Source: Bacteroidales bacterium
GTDB taxonomy: Bacteria > Bacteroidota > Bacteroidia > Bacteroidales > VadinHA17
DNA length: 64,000 bases
Assembly (NCBI GenBank): GCA_029932855.1
Contig: JAOZPG010000001.1
Span: 147,404 to 211,403, forward strand
Reading direction: 5' to 3'
Within the stretch, counting starts at the first letter, position 1, and every line of letters begins with the position of its first letter. The notes below the pieces were generated by a model that saw only the letters and a list, made by a program, of their open reading frames with translations, was not told the DNA's origin and searched no databases. The translations under genes and the position numbers were made by a program. Positions 18,814 to 27,248 of the stretch are shown here, in pieces.

Positions 18814-19299
18814 TTGACCAGGGAAGATTTTAAAGAAGTGTTTGACAGCTACTTCGATTCTGTAAGGAGTTATATTTATTATCGTTGTGGTGATACTGAG
18901 CTTGCTACTGATATTGCACAGGATGCTTTTATGAAGTTGTGGGAGAAAGATTTTCATTTTGACCTGAAGCAAAATAAAGGTCTTTTATATAAGATAGCAG
19001 GGGATTTGTTTGTAAGTCATTACAGGAAACAAAATGTAGCCAGGAGGTATGAAAAGGAATTATCCCTGGATATGGCAGTGGAAGAAACGGCAAATCAGAT
19101 ACAATACAAGGAATTGAAGAGCATGTATAAAAATGCCCTTTCAAAATTGCCGGAAAAACAAAGAGTGGTGTTCCTGATGAACCGGCAGGAGGGGTTTACG
19201 TACAATGAAATTGCAGAAAGGCTTGGTTTGAGTGTAAAAGCAGTGGAAAAAAGAATGAATCTGGCATTAAGATATTTAAGGGAAGCATTAATAGTATAA
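18814..19299 (+). CDS. ECF-type RNA polymerase sigma factor (FecI-like)
   Basis: A 161-residue sigma factor. Region 2 (about 8-70) has ATDIAQDAFMKLWE and region 4 (about 105-155) has LPEKQRVVFLMNRQEGFTYNEIAERLGLSVKAVEKRM, a clear helix-turn-helix. It directs RNA polymerase to promoters of a surface-signalling regulon. The start must be TTG at 18814: an in-frame TAA lies at 18805-18807 and no ATG precedes the conserved region. The stop TAA abuts the ATG of fecR (TAAATG), so sigma and anti-sigma are translated together. The shared elements at 18670 and 22668 are its likely target promoters. Confidence 0.88.
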   Translation: MTREDFKEVFDSYFDSVRSYIYYRCGDTELATDIAQDAFMKLWEKDFHFDLKQNKGLLYKIAGDLFVSHYRKQNVARRYEKELSLDMAVEETANQIQYKELKSMYKNALSKLPEKQRVVFLMNRQEGFTYNEIAERLGLSVKAVEKRMNLALRYLREALIV

Positions 19300-20181
19300 A
19301 TGGGGACTGAAAAACATATAGAAGACAGGGGATTTAACGATATCCTTCCGGGGGGACTGGAAAGGGATTTTATTATTCCGTGGAAGAAATCCGGTGATGA
19401 GGTGTGGGATGAATTAAACCTGAAGATAGAGGATGATACAAGTCTAAGTACTGTTACTGTCAGGTCTTTATGGCCCTGGGTCCTTGTTGCAGCCAGCCTT
19501 ATGGTTTTACTTGGCATTGCGGGGGTGATGAGGTTTTATAAGATAGAGCTTGAATGTTTACCGGGTGATCATTTAAGCCTGGTCTTGCCCGGAGGTTCGG
19601 AAATTGAACTGAATGCAGACTCGCAGTTATCATATTTCCCTTACTGGTGGAAGATCTCAAGACATGTAAATCTTGAAGGGGAGGCCTTTTTTAAAGTTAA
19701 AAAGGGGAACAGCTTTAAGGTTATTTCTCAAAGAGGAGAAACCCATGTGCTGGGTACCAGCTTTAATATTATTTCCAGGGATGATCAGTACCTGGTTGAA
19801 TGTATAAGTGGTAATGTAAAGGTTGTTTCAAGAGAAAATAAAAGCTCGGTTGAGATAAAACATGACCAGCAGGCGGTTTTAAATAAATCAGGTGAGTTAA
19901 GAGTTGAAGAAAAAACTGAAAGCAATAATACATTCAGCCTCAGGAAGAACAGTTTTATTTTTACCACTGCTCCGCTGGCCGGGGTGTTACAGGAAATAGA
20001 AAAACAATACCATATTGTAATTAGTGTTCCTGAGTCATTTGATTACTCATACACGGGAAATTTTAATAGATTTGAATCTGTTGACCAGGTTTTGAGCCTT
20101 GTTTGTAAACCATTCGGACTGATTTTTGTAAGAGAATCTGAGGATCAATACAGAATTGAGAAAGAACAGATTGAGAATTAA
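19300..20181 (+). CDS. FecR-type anti-sigma factor
   Basis: A 293-residue inner-membrane regulator. About 55 cytosolic residues bind the sigma factor, one membrane helix follows (PWVLVAASLMVLLGIAGVM, about 58-77), then the periplasmic FecR domain (VLPGGSEIELNADSQLSY to ECISGNVKVV) and a C-terminal DUF4974-like domain (TTAPLAGVLQEIEKQYHI), the standard Bacteroidota arrangement. It transmits the signal from the TonB-dependent receptor to the sigma factor. It abuts the sigma gene and overlaps the receptor gene by 26 nt. The N-terminal domain is short compared with many FecR proteins. Confidence 0.9.
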   Translation: MGTEKHIEDRGFNDILPGGLERDFIIPWKKSGDEVWDELNLKIEDDTSLSTVTVRSLWPWVLVAASLMVLLGIAGVMRFYKIELECLPGDHLSLVLPGGSEIELNADSQLSYFPYWWKISRHVNLEGEAFFKVKKGNSFKVISQRGETHVLGTSFNIISRDDQYLVECISGNVKVVSRENKSSVEIKHDQQAVLNKSGELRVEEKTESNNTFSLRKNSFIFTTAPLAGVLQEIEKQYHIVISVPESFDYSYTGNFNRFESVDQVLSLVCKPFGLIFVRESEDQYRIEKEQIEN

Positions 20182-22657
20182 AATCTATACAATAATATTT
20201 GTACTCTTGTTTGGGGGGCTGAATGCTTATTCTCAAAGCATTAGCATTGAGGCAGAGAATGAGCCATTAAATAAAGTGCTTATACAGCTTCGTGATTCCT
20301 ATAATATGCAGTTCTCTTTTAACGACCGCCAGTTATCGGGGTACAGGATTAGTCTATCAGGATCATTCTCCACTCCTGAACAGGCCCTTGATCGTCTCCT
20401 GAAAGATATCCCCTTTAAGTATGAAAGATCGGAAGATGTATATATTATTTACAATATTAAAGCCAAGGCAAAGAAAAAAAAATACCTGGTTTCGGGCCAG
20501 GTGCTTGATAAGAACTCATTAGAAACTCTTCCATACTCACATATTTTAATAAACGGCAAAGGGATGGTTACAAATATGAAAGGTAATTTTTCTTACCTGT
20601 CTGAGGAGGATAGTATTTTCCGGGTAAAGGTTTCATACCTGGGATATTTTATCCTTGATACTATCCTTATGCCCGGCAAGGCTCACAGCTTATATTTAAG
20701 GTCATCAGTTATAGGGCTGAAGGAGGTAAGGATAGAAGGTGAGATAATTGAGCATTCCGGGCAGATCGGGGAGTCTCCCGGACTTATAAGGCTTAATAAT
20801 AAAATAGCCAGGCGTGTTCCCGGCAACGGGGATAATTCCATATTTAACTACCTGCGTTTACAACCCGGGATACTTGCTGCAGGGGAACAGTCGAGCAATC
20901 TGATTATCTGGGGAGGATATGAGGGACACAGCAAGGTCCTTTTCGATGGCTTTACAATTTTCGGACTAAAGAATTTTAATGATAATATAAGTGCCGTAAA
21001 CCCTTATATGGCAAAAGATATTGTAGTACTGAAAGGGGGATATGAATCTAAATACGGGGAGAGGGTAAGCGGAATAGTTGATATTTCAGGTATTGAGGGC
21101 AGTTTCCTGGAGCCCACACTTGATTTTACGATAAATAATATGACCATAAGCGGAAAAGCCAGTCTCCCGCTTTTTGAGAGATCATCGCTTGTATTTGCTT
21201 TTCGTCAGACATATTATAATTTATATGATTCAGATGATATAGAATTATTAAAGAACCCTTCGGCCACCTTAACAGATATGGAGGTGATACCGGATTATGT
21301 ATTCAGGGATTATAATTTTAAATATTCAGGATCCGCCAGAGGAAGCGATAATTATTATTTCAGCCTGTATCAGGGGAGGGACAGGTTCTTCTATAATATT
21401 GATGAGGATCTGAAGAAGATTAACATAGACAGGAGATCGGAAGAAAAAAGCCGACAGAGGGGGGGGAGCTTCTTTTATGATAAACACTGGAAGAGTGGGA
21501 TACAGTCTAACATGCTTTTAAGTTATTCGGTACTTAACAAGAATTTGTTACTTGACCAGGATATAACAACATTGTTTAATGATTCGCTGATTTCCGAAAG
21601 AAATGAGCTGACTGAAAACACCATGCAGGAGATAATGTTTAAGAATCAGAACAGTTTTGTGGTGTCGGACCGTCACCAGCTTGAGACAGGCTTCGGATTT
21701 GTTTTCAACCAGGTTGATTTAACAAAATGGGCTTTTGATATTGTTGAGAGCGAAAAACTAAAGGCAGGGAGGCGATTGCATGCTTATGTACAGGATGAAT
21801 TTGTTGTTTTAAACAGGATAAGCTTTAAACCGGGACTAAGAATTGATTATCCTTTGGAAATATCAAAATTCTATATCCAGCCAAGGATGCAGCTTTCGCT
21901 TAAAATAGATGAATATTTTAAAATTTACGGGGCATGGGGTATTTACAAGCAATTTGTAAGCCTGGCATCTGAGGTGGATGATTATGGTAATTACAGTTAT
22001 TTTTGGACTGTTTGTGACGGGGATGATATCCCGGTACTTAGTTCGCAGCATTGGGTGGGAGGGATGATCTTCCACAAAAAGGGATTTACTGCAAGTATGG
22101 AAACCTACAGAAAGACAATACAGGGAATTACTCGTTACATAAACACTAACAGGTATTTCGAAAGAGGAGTGTATGAAGGATCCGGTTATTCATACGGGCT
22201 TGATCTTTACCTGCAGAAGAGGATAAAAAAACATGAGTTCTGGATATCTTATTCTCTTGGTAAAACCATGGAAAGCTTTCCTTTTTATATTACCAGGGTA
22301 TATTTTTATGCACCCCAGGACCAAAGACATGAGGTAAAATTTGCAGGCTTAATGGATTTTCATCCCTTTTATTTCTCAGCAAACTATGTTTACGGATCTG
22401 GTTTTGTAGATCTTTTCAGATCTGCAGATCCTGACGACAGGTACCCTTACAACAGGCTGGATGTCTCTTTAATTTACAGGTATGATAAGAGGAGATATCA
22501 TATGGAAATGGGAGTGTCAATACTGAATCTGTTAAATACAAAGAATATTAAGTATTCAAATTTCATAAGGGTTCCGGCAAACCAGTCCAATACAATAAAT
22601 ATTAATGCCGAGGCGGTCCCTTTTACACCCACTGTTTACCTTAATTTCTCATTTTAG
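20156..22657 (+). CDS. TonB-dependent receptor/transducer with STN signalling domain
   Basis: An 833-residue outer-membrane protein. Order: signal peptide (to about residue 26, AYSQ), STN secretin/TonB domain (about 28-95) that contacts FecR, a carboxypeptidase-like beta domain (about 108-190), plug (about 205-315, with RVPGNGDNSIFNYLRLQPGI), and a barrel to the C terminus, which ends in aromatic Phe (NLNFSF-type). The frame has no ATG near its 5' end; TTG at 20156, inside fecR, is the only start that gives a full signal peptide. There is no SusD gene after it, so this is a transducer/transporter of the FecA type rather than a glycan SusC. Ligand unknown. Confidence 0.85.
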   Translation: MRKNRLRIKIYTIIFVLLFGGLNAYSQSISIEAENEPLNKVLIQLRDSYNMQFSFNDRQLSGYRISLSGSFSTPEQALDRLLKDIPFKYERSEDVYIIYNIKAKAKKKKYLVSGQVLDKNSLETLPYSHILINGKGMVTNMKGNFSYLSEEDSIFRVKVSYLGYFILDTILMPGKAHSLYLRSSVIGLKEVRIEGEIIEHSGQIGESPGLIRLNNKIARRVPGNGDNSIFNYLRLQPGILAAGEQSSNLIIWGGYEGHSKVLFDGFTIFGLKNFNDNISAVNPYMAKDIVVLKGGYESKYGERVSGIVDISGIEGSFLEPTLDFTINNMTISGKASLPLFERSSLVFAFRQTYYNLYDSDDIELLKNPSATLTDMEVIPDYVFRDYNFKYSGSARGSDNYYFSLYQGRDRFFYNIDEDLKKINIDRRSEEKSRQRGGSFFYDKHWKSGIQSNMLLSYSVLNKNLLLDQDITTLFNDSLISERNELTENTMQEIMFKNQNSFVVSDRHQLETGFGFVFNQVDLTKWAFDIVESEKLKAGRRLHAYVQDEFVVLNRISFKPGLRIDYPLEISKFYIQPRMQLSLKIDEYFKIYGAWGIYKQFVSLASEVDDYGNYSYFWTVCDGDDIPVLSSQHWVGGMIFHKKGFTASMETYRKTIQGITRYINTNRYFERGVYEGSGYSYGLDLYLQKRIKKHEFWISYSLGKTMESFPFYITRVYFYAPQDQRHEVKFAGLMDFHPFYFSANYVYGSGFVDLFRSADPDDRYPYNRLDVSLIYRYDKRRYHMEMGVSILNLLNTKNIKYSNFIRVPANQSNTININAEAVPFTPTVYLNFSF

Positions 22658-22667
22658 AAAAAAAAGT

Positions 22668-22702
22668 AGGGTAAGCAGTTATAAGATCGGTTAACAATTA
22701 AG
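22668..22702 (+). promoter_or_regulatory. Second copy of the putative ECF-sigma promoter
   Basis: AGGGTAA-N12-TCGG-N5-AATTAAG, same length and spacing as 18670-18704. It begins 11 nt after the receptor stop codon and about 70 nt before the lipoprotein start. The identical blocks sit at the -35, -10 and start-site positions while the spacers differ, as expected for two promoters read by one sigma factor. Confidence 0.5.
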
Positions 22703-22772
22703 CAGGATCAATTAATGGCCTGTAACAAAAAGAAAGAAATTAATGTATAATAGAACACTAAAAACTGAAGTC

Positions 22773-23684
22773 ATGAAATTTAATAAATGGAGTTTATTTT
22801 TTACTACCATAGTAGCAGGAGCGTTTATGTTTAGTTCATGTGAAATGGACAAAACCGCAATAATGGAAGATGATCTTATATTTGCCGAGGAAGATGCTCT
22901 TTCAGAAGTTGTTTTTGACGATGCAATGGAGTCTGTGGATGATGCTGTTATTTTAACTGAAGGCCAGTTTACAGGAGGCCTGAAGTCTATGCCCCAGATG
23001 GCAGATTGCCGTGAAATAACAGTTGACAAGCCCGATTCTGCACGCTGGCCCAAGGAAATTACCATTGACTGGGGAGAAGAAGGATGTACAGGACCTAACG
23101 GACAGACACGCAGTGGTAAGATTAAAATTACCATTGACGGGTGGATGTTTGTGCCGGGTTCGTCAAGATCGGTAGAATTTATTGACTACTATATTAATGA
23201 TATTAAGGTTGAAGGGACCAGGACAACTACAAATGAAGGAAGAAATGATGATGGCAACCTGGTTTTCCGCTCTGAACTTGAAAACGGGAAACTGATAATT
23301 CCAAGAATTGACAGTAGCTCAACAAATTCCGCTGTAAATTATATTGAGATATCAAAAGAATTTACAAGGTTCAGGGAATGGGTTGAAGGAGAACTCACAA
23401 GAAACCCCTGGGATAATGTATTTTACATTACAGGGCATGCAGAAGGTACAAACTTCAGGCAGGAAGCATATACAAGAACTATTACTTACAGGCTTGAGAA
23501 GAACATGAGTTGCAGGTTTATTGTTAGCGGTACAGTTGAGATATCAGTTGAAGAAAGACCTGTTATAACACTTGATTATGGTAATGGAGAATGTGATAAT
23601 AAGGCTACTGTTACTATAGATGGTGAAACGAAGGAAATATTGCTTAGGCACTGGCACAGGTTTCAGTTTAAAAATCGTCCCTAA
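22773..23684 (+). CDS. Secreted lipoprotein of unknown function in the ECF regulon
   Basis: A protein of about 303 residues starting at the ATG at 22773 (the frame opens 10 codons earlier without a signal peptide). The lipobox FSSC gives a lipid-anchored Cys near residue 23. A very acidic linker (about 30-65) follows, as in surface-exposed lipoproteins. The rest is beta-rich with two CxGPNG/GNGEC-like stretches and four further cysteines. I recognise no family. A candidate promoter shared with the sigma operon and a strong terminator frame the gene as its own unit, so it may be the cargo or effector controlled by the sigma factor. Confidence 0.75.
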   Translation: MKFNKWSLFFTTIVAGAFMFSSCEMDKTAIMEDDLIFAEEDALSEVVFDDAMESVDDAVILTEGQFTGGLKSMPQMADCREITVDKPDSARWPKEITIDWGEEGCTGPNGQTRSGKIKITIDGWMFVPGSSRSVEFIDYYINDIKVEGTRTTTNEGRNDDGNLVFRSELENGKLIIPRIDSSSTNSAVNYIEISKEFTRFREWVEGELTRNPWDNVFYITGHAEGTNFRQEAYTRTITYRLEKNMSCRFIVSGTVEISVEERPVITLDYGNGECDNKATVTIDGETKEILLRHWHRFQFKNRP

Positions 23685-23722
23685 ATACAGGTATGATAAC
23701 TAATCTGTAATTAGCAGATATT

Positions 23723-23760
23723 AAAAAACCCTTCAAGCTATTAAGTTTGAAGGGTTTTTT
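23723..23760. terminator. Bidirectional rho-independent terminator
   Basis: A perfect 14-bp inverted repeat (23723-23736 with 23747-23760, core ACCCTTCAA/TTGAAGGGT) with a 10-nt loop. It has a T run on the plus strand and a T run on the minus strand, serving the lipoprotein gene from the left and the tRNA from the right. Confidence 0.85.
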
Positions 23761-23761
23761 G

Positions 23762-23835
23762 TGGGCCCAGCTGGGCTCGAACCAGCGACCCCCTGATTAT
23801 GAGTCAGGTGCTCTAACCAGCTGAGCTATGGGCCC
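23762..23835 (-). tRNA. tRNA with CAT anticodon (elongator Met, or Ile2 if lysidine-modified)
   Basis: Acceptor GGGCCCA/TGGGCCC, D-arm AGCTCAGCTGGTTAGAGC, anticodon stem CCTGA/TCAGG with loop CTCATAA, T-arm GGTTCGAGCC, discriminator A. CCA is not encoded. The loop and D-arm are shared by elongator tRNA-Met and tRNA-Ile(CAU); an initiator is excluded because position 1-72 pairs and the anticodon stem lacks the three G-C pairs. Confidence 0.9.
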
Positions 23836-23854
23836 TGTTCTCAAAATGAGCGGA

Positions 23855-23886
23855 CAAATTTACAAAAACGAAATGCAATAATCAAA
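23855..23886 (-). promoter_or_regulatory. Promoter of the CAT tRNA (TTTG-N20-TAAATTTG)
   Basis: Read on the minus strand: a -33 TTTG (complement of 23883-23886), 20 nt, then TAAATTTG (complement of 23855-23862), an exact Bacteroidota housekeeping promoter. The tRNA 5' end lies 20 nt downstream. The -33 box falls just beyond the stop codon of the DUF2490 gene. Confidence 0.65.
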
Positions 23887-23890
23887 GCCT

Positions 23891-24595
23891 CTATTGATTT
23901 TTCTGAAAAATAGTGAATCTAAGCCTTATGATATGAGTGTCAAAAACTGCATTATCAATAATGACATCCATATTGTTTATGCATAAATAAGCAAGATCAA
24001 TTTTATATCTGCCGAAAACATCATACTCCAGACCAAGAGTTATCCTGTAACGGTCGGCCAATGTCTCATGTTTGGCTTTATCTATATCAAAGAATAATTC
24101 AACAGCAGGAGTAAAGCTTAAAAGATTTCCTGATTTTTTGAGTTCGGCAATAGGAATAGTGGTTTTTAACTGATATCTGAACCGGAAATCTATAGTTGCC
24201 GGGAAATTACCAAACTTTATTCTTTCCTCAATCCTGAAGTAGTGATTAAGCAAATAAGGAAAGATTTTCAGAAACCTGAGCTTATAGCCCTGGAAAGGTC
24301 TTATTTCATGGATATTAGGGTAATCATATTCCTGAACCCTGTAATAAGAAATTCCGCCTACCAATGAATTGTCATAATTCAGGAAATACCTGGATGTGAA
24401 CCTGATATAATCCTGTTCCCAAAACTCAGGCGCCCAGGCAAGCCTTATGCCTCCGTCGAATCCATAATTCATCTGCTGGCTTTGCAGTAATTTGTATTCA
24501 AGGGTGGACCAGTATTGTTTTGATTGCCCAATACTATTTTCGGCAGTAACAATCAGTAGCAGAGGAATTAAAAAATATTTCACCAGCTTTATCAC
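23891..24595 (-). CDS. DUF2490-like outer-membrane protein
   Basis: A 234-residue exported protein. The signal peptide is KYFLIPLLLIVTAENSIGQ, followed by amphipathic strands rich in Tyr/Phe/Arg with the pattern ERIKFG...FRFRYQLK and a closing LRFTIF. This matches small barrel proteins of the DUF2490 type in the Bacteroidota; the role is unknown. The start is GTG at 24595 (a second GTG lies 4 codons on); no ATG is available. It lies 17 nt after mtnP and may be co-transcribed with the salvage genes, though a functional link is not evident. Confidence 0.65.
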   Translation of the reverse strand: MIKLVKYFLIPLLLIVTAENSIGQSKQYWSTLEYKLLQSQQMNYGFDGGIRLAWAPEFWEQDYIRFTSRYFLNYDNSLVGGISYYRVQEYDYPNIHEIRPFQGYKLRFLKIFPYLLNHYFRIEERIKFGNFPATIDFRFRYQLKTTIPIAELKKSGNLLSFTPAVELFFDIDKAKHETLADRYRITLGLEYDVFGRYKIDLAYLCINNMDVIIDNAVFDTHIIRLRFTIFQKNQ

Positions 24596-24612
24596 GCTGC
24601 CAAAGATATTAT

Positions 24613-25362
24613 TTATTTCATTCTTAGGATAGATTGAAATATAAGATTAGTCACATTTGAAATATTTTCTTCAAAGACTTTTAATACTCCCTCCCAGCTT
24701 ACCGGATCCTTATTGTCGTGCCATGAATCATAATCGGTGCTCATGGCAATAGCCGCATAGGGAATCCCTGCTTCATTGGCAAGGATCAGCTCTGGTGCAG
24801 TTGACATATTAATAATATCTGCTCCCCAATGACGAAACATTTTTGATTCTGCCCGGCTGGAAAATCTGGGGCCTTCAATAGTTATTATAGTAGCTTTATT
24901 ATGATAGCTGAACTCAAGCTTCTTAGCGCTTTCTGCCAGGACAGATCTCAACTCTTCAGAGAAAGGGTCAGCCATAGGGCTGTGCTTAAGCTTGCCTTCT
25001 TCAAAACTGTTGTAAAAAGTATTTTTTCTGAAGCGGGTAAAATCAATAAACTGATCGGGAAAAACCAGATCGCCTGGTTTTATCTCTTCCCTCAGACTGC
25101 CGCAGGCAGTGGTAGCAAGTATATGTGTACATCCAAGTTCCTTCAGGGCATAGATATTGGCTTTGTTATTTACCTGTGTAGGTGGAATAGTATGTTTGCG
25201 GCCATGCCTTGAAAGAATAAATATTTCTGTACCATGTATATTACCCGGGATAATTGCAGAAGCAGGTTTCCCATAAGGGGTATTTATATTAATTTTTTTT
25301 GATTTATCGAAGAATACTGGATCTTCAAATCCCGTGCCCCCTATAATTGCTATCTTATTCAT
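24613..25362 (-). CDS. mtnP: S-methyl-5'-thioadenosine phosphorylase
   Basis: A 249-residue member of the MTAP branch of the nucleoside phosphorylases. IAIIGGTGF at the N terminus, LSRHGRKHTIPPTQVNNKANIYAL (phosphate and sugar contacts), TTACGSL and the base-site EGPRFSSRAE followed by NMSTAPE are typical. It cleaves methylthioadenosine, the by-product of polyamine and homoserine-lactone chemistry, to adenine and 5-methylthioribose-1-phosphate, the substrate of the neighbouring mtnA product. Some close relatives prefer other purine nucleosides, but the mtnA neighbour supports MTA. Confidence 0.88.
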   Translation of the reverse strand: MNKIAIIGGTGFEDPVFFDKSKKININTPYGKPASAIIPGNIHGTEIFILSRHGRKHTIPPTQVNNKANIYALKELGCTHILATTACGSLREEIKPGDLVFPDQFIDFTRFRKNTFYNSFEEGKLKHSPMADPFSEELRSVLAESAKKLEFSYHNKATIITIEGPRFSSRAESKMFRHWGADIINMSTAPELILANEAGIPYAAIAMSTDYDSWHDNKDPVSWEGVLKVFEENISNVTNLIFQSILRMK

Positions 25363-25401
25363 CCTTTTTAAATTTTATAATAATTGTTGCCGGAACAGGC
25401 T

Positions 25402-26511
25402 TTAATCCATTTCAGGAAACAAAGAAATAATATCTTTTCGTGAAGCATTAATAATTCCTTTTTCAGTTATTAGTCCGCTGATAAGTCCGGCAGGCGTAAT
25501 ATCAAAAGCATAGTTCAGGGCTTTGCTGCCGGGGGGACTTGTTCTTATTTTGCATATTTTTCCTTCAGGAGATAAGCCTTCAATATAATGTATTTCATTT
25601 TCATTCCTTATCTCTACGGGTATTGATCTTACTCCTTCTTCCAGGGATGTATCTATGGAAGACAGCGGCAGGGCAACATAAAAGGGAATGTTATTATCAC
25701 TTGCAGCAAGGGCTTTCAGGTAAGTACCTGTCTTATTAGCCGTATCACCATTCAGGGCGGTCCTGTCACTTCCGGTAATAAGCATGTCTACCATCCCCTT
25801 CTGCATCAGGTGTCCGCCGGTATTGTCTGCAATAATTGTACAGGGAATGTCATGCTGCTCCAGTTCCCATGCTGTGAGGCGGGATCCCTGGTTACGGGGC
25901 CTGGTCTCATCCACCCATACATGTACGGGGATGCCCTTATCATGGGCAAGATATATGGGAGCTGTAGCTGTTCCATATTCAACCGTTGCCAGCCAGCCGG
26001 CATTACAGTGAGTCATTATTTGAACCGGCTCCCCTTTCTTTTCTGAATATATCTTTTCAATGACTGGTAAGCCATTTTCACCTATTCTTTTGCATGCATC
26101 TACCTCCTGGTTCATAAAGTTAACGGCTGTTGAAAATGTAAGCTCAATTATCTCCATGGGATTCTCTTTGCCTTCCAGTCTTTCCATGACCATGTCTACA
26201 GCCATTGCAAGATTTATGGCAGTTGGCCTGCTTGATTTTAGTTGTAATGAATATTTCTGAAGGCGGATTTGAAGATCGGGAGATTGTTTTTCCTTAAGGG
26301 CAGCAAGGTAGATCCCAAAAGCTGCGGTAACACCGATCAGGGGAGCTCCCCTGACCTGCATTTCAGAGATAGCATATATTATTTCTTCAGGATATCTTAA
26401 TTCACATATTTTCAATTCAAAAGGAAGGTATCGCTGATCAATGATATTTATGATTTCAGGCTTATCCTTATTTACCCAGATAGATCTCCGGCTTGTAGCA
26501 TTTGTCTTCAT
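25402..26511 (-). CDS. mtnA: S-methyl-5-thioribose-1-phosphate isomerase
   Basis: Converts 5-methylthioribose-1-phosphate to methylthioribulose-1-phosphate in methionine salvage. The 369-residue chain has QVRGAPLIGVTAAFG (phosphate loop, near 52), MTHCNAGWLAT (catalytic Cys, near 168), DETRPRNQGSRLTAWEL and LITGSDRTALNGDTANKTGTY (catalytic Asp, near 246), all hallmarks of MtnA as opposed to eIF2B subunits. It is upstream of mtnP with 39 nt between them. Later salvage genes (mtnB, mtnC, mtnD) are not in this window, so the route may be partial or finished elsewhere. Confidence 0.93.
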   Translation of the reverse strand: MKTNATSRRSIWVNKDKPEIINIIDQRYLPFELKICELRYPEEIIYAISEMQVRGAPLIGVTAAFGIYLAALKEKQSPDLQIRLQKYSLQLKSSRPTAINLAMAVDMVMERLEGKENPMEIIELTFSTAVNFMNQEVDACKRIGENGLPVIEKIYSEKKGEPVQIMTHCNAGWLATVEYGTATAPIYLAHDKGIPVHVWVDETRPRNQGSRLTAWELEQHDIPCTIIADNTGGHLMQKGMVDMLITGSDRTALNGDTANKTGTYLKALAASDNNIPFYVALPLSSIDTSLEEGVRSIPVEIRNENEIHYIEGLSPEGKICKIRTSPPGSKALNYAFDITPAGLISGLITEKGIINASRKDIISLFPEMD

Positions 26512-26549
26512 GGGATTTTTATTATGGAATTAATTCTGCTTTCTATTAT

Positions 26550-26557
26550 TAACTTTG
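26550..26557 (+). promoter_or_regulatory. Possible -7 box TAACTTTG of the HAD gene
   Basis: Exact TAnnTTTG match 27 nt before the ATG of the HAD gene in the divergent gap with mtnA. I find no TTTG at the expected distance upstream, so only half of the promoter is supported. Confidence 0.35.
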
Positions 26558-26583
26558 GAAGTTAAAATTACTAATAATAACTT

Positions 26584-27219
26584 ATGACAACAGATAAAAA
26601 ACCTATACGAAATATCATTTTTGATCTTGGCGGTGTTATTATGGATATAGATATTGACAAAACAGTCAGGGCTTTTATGGCAATGGGTTATACCAGAGAA
26701 CAGCTTTTGTCAACAAATGCTTATATGCCGATATTTATAAATTTTGAAACAGGCAGCTTATCGCCGGAGGACTTTGTTAAACAACTTAAAGAACAACTAG
26801 GAGATAATATAGAGGATAAGGATATAAAAGAGGCCTGGAACGGAATGATAGTTGGGATTAAAAAAGAAAAAATTGATTTTTTGCGGGATCTTAAGTCAGA
26901 TTACAGGCTATACCTGTTAAGTAATACCAATGTTTTTCATGAGGAAGTATATTCAAAGATGTTAAAGGATAATTTTGGCCTGGTGATAGCTGAACTGTTT
27001 GAAAAGTATTATTATTCACATCTGATAGGCATGGCAAAGCCCGATCCCGAAATATTTAGTTATGTCCTGCAGGATAGCAGCCTGGACCCCGGGGAAACAC
27101 TTTTTGTGGATGACAATAAAGACAATATAATAAGTGCCGAAAAGCTGGGACTCAGGTGTTTACATTTTCAGGAAAATGGTGATTTGAAACAAGTTCAGGA
27201 TTTTCTTAAGGAGTTCTAA
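26584..27219 (+). CDS. HAD-superfamily phosphatase (YihX-like)
   Basis: A 211-residue hydrolase. Motif I is NIIFDLGGVIMDIDI (Asp nucleophile near residue 13; the usual acid Asp two residues on is Gly here, as in the YihX/sEH-N group), motif II LLSNTN, motif III Lys in GMAKPDPEIF, motif IV FVDDNKDNI. It should hydrolyse a small phosphorylated metabolite such as glucose-1-phosphate. It is divergent from mtnA/mtnP; a role on a salvage-pathway phosphate is possible but unproven. Confidence 0.85.
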   Translation: MTTDKKPIRNIIFDLGGVIMDIDIDKTVRAFMAMGYTREQLLSTNAYMPIFINFETGSLSPEDFVKQLKEQLGDNIEDKDIKEAWNGMIVGIKKEKIDFLRDLKSDYRLYLLSNTNVFHEEVYSKMLKDNFGLVIAELFEKYYYSHLIGMAKPDPEIFSYVLQDSSLDPGETLFVDDNKDNIISAEKLGLRCLHFQENGDLKQVQDFLKEF

Positions 27220-27248
27220 TAAGCAGCTATAAGGCTTACAGTTTAGCT

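Noticed and set aside
24601-24608. TATCTTTG on the minus strand as promoter of the DUF2490 gene
   Set aside because: It is 5 nt before the start codon and inside a 17-nt gap after mtnP; no room for a transcription start.
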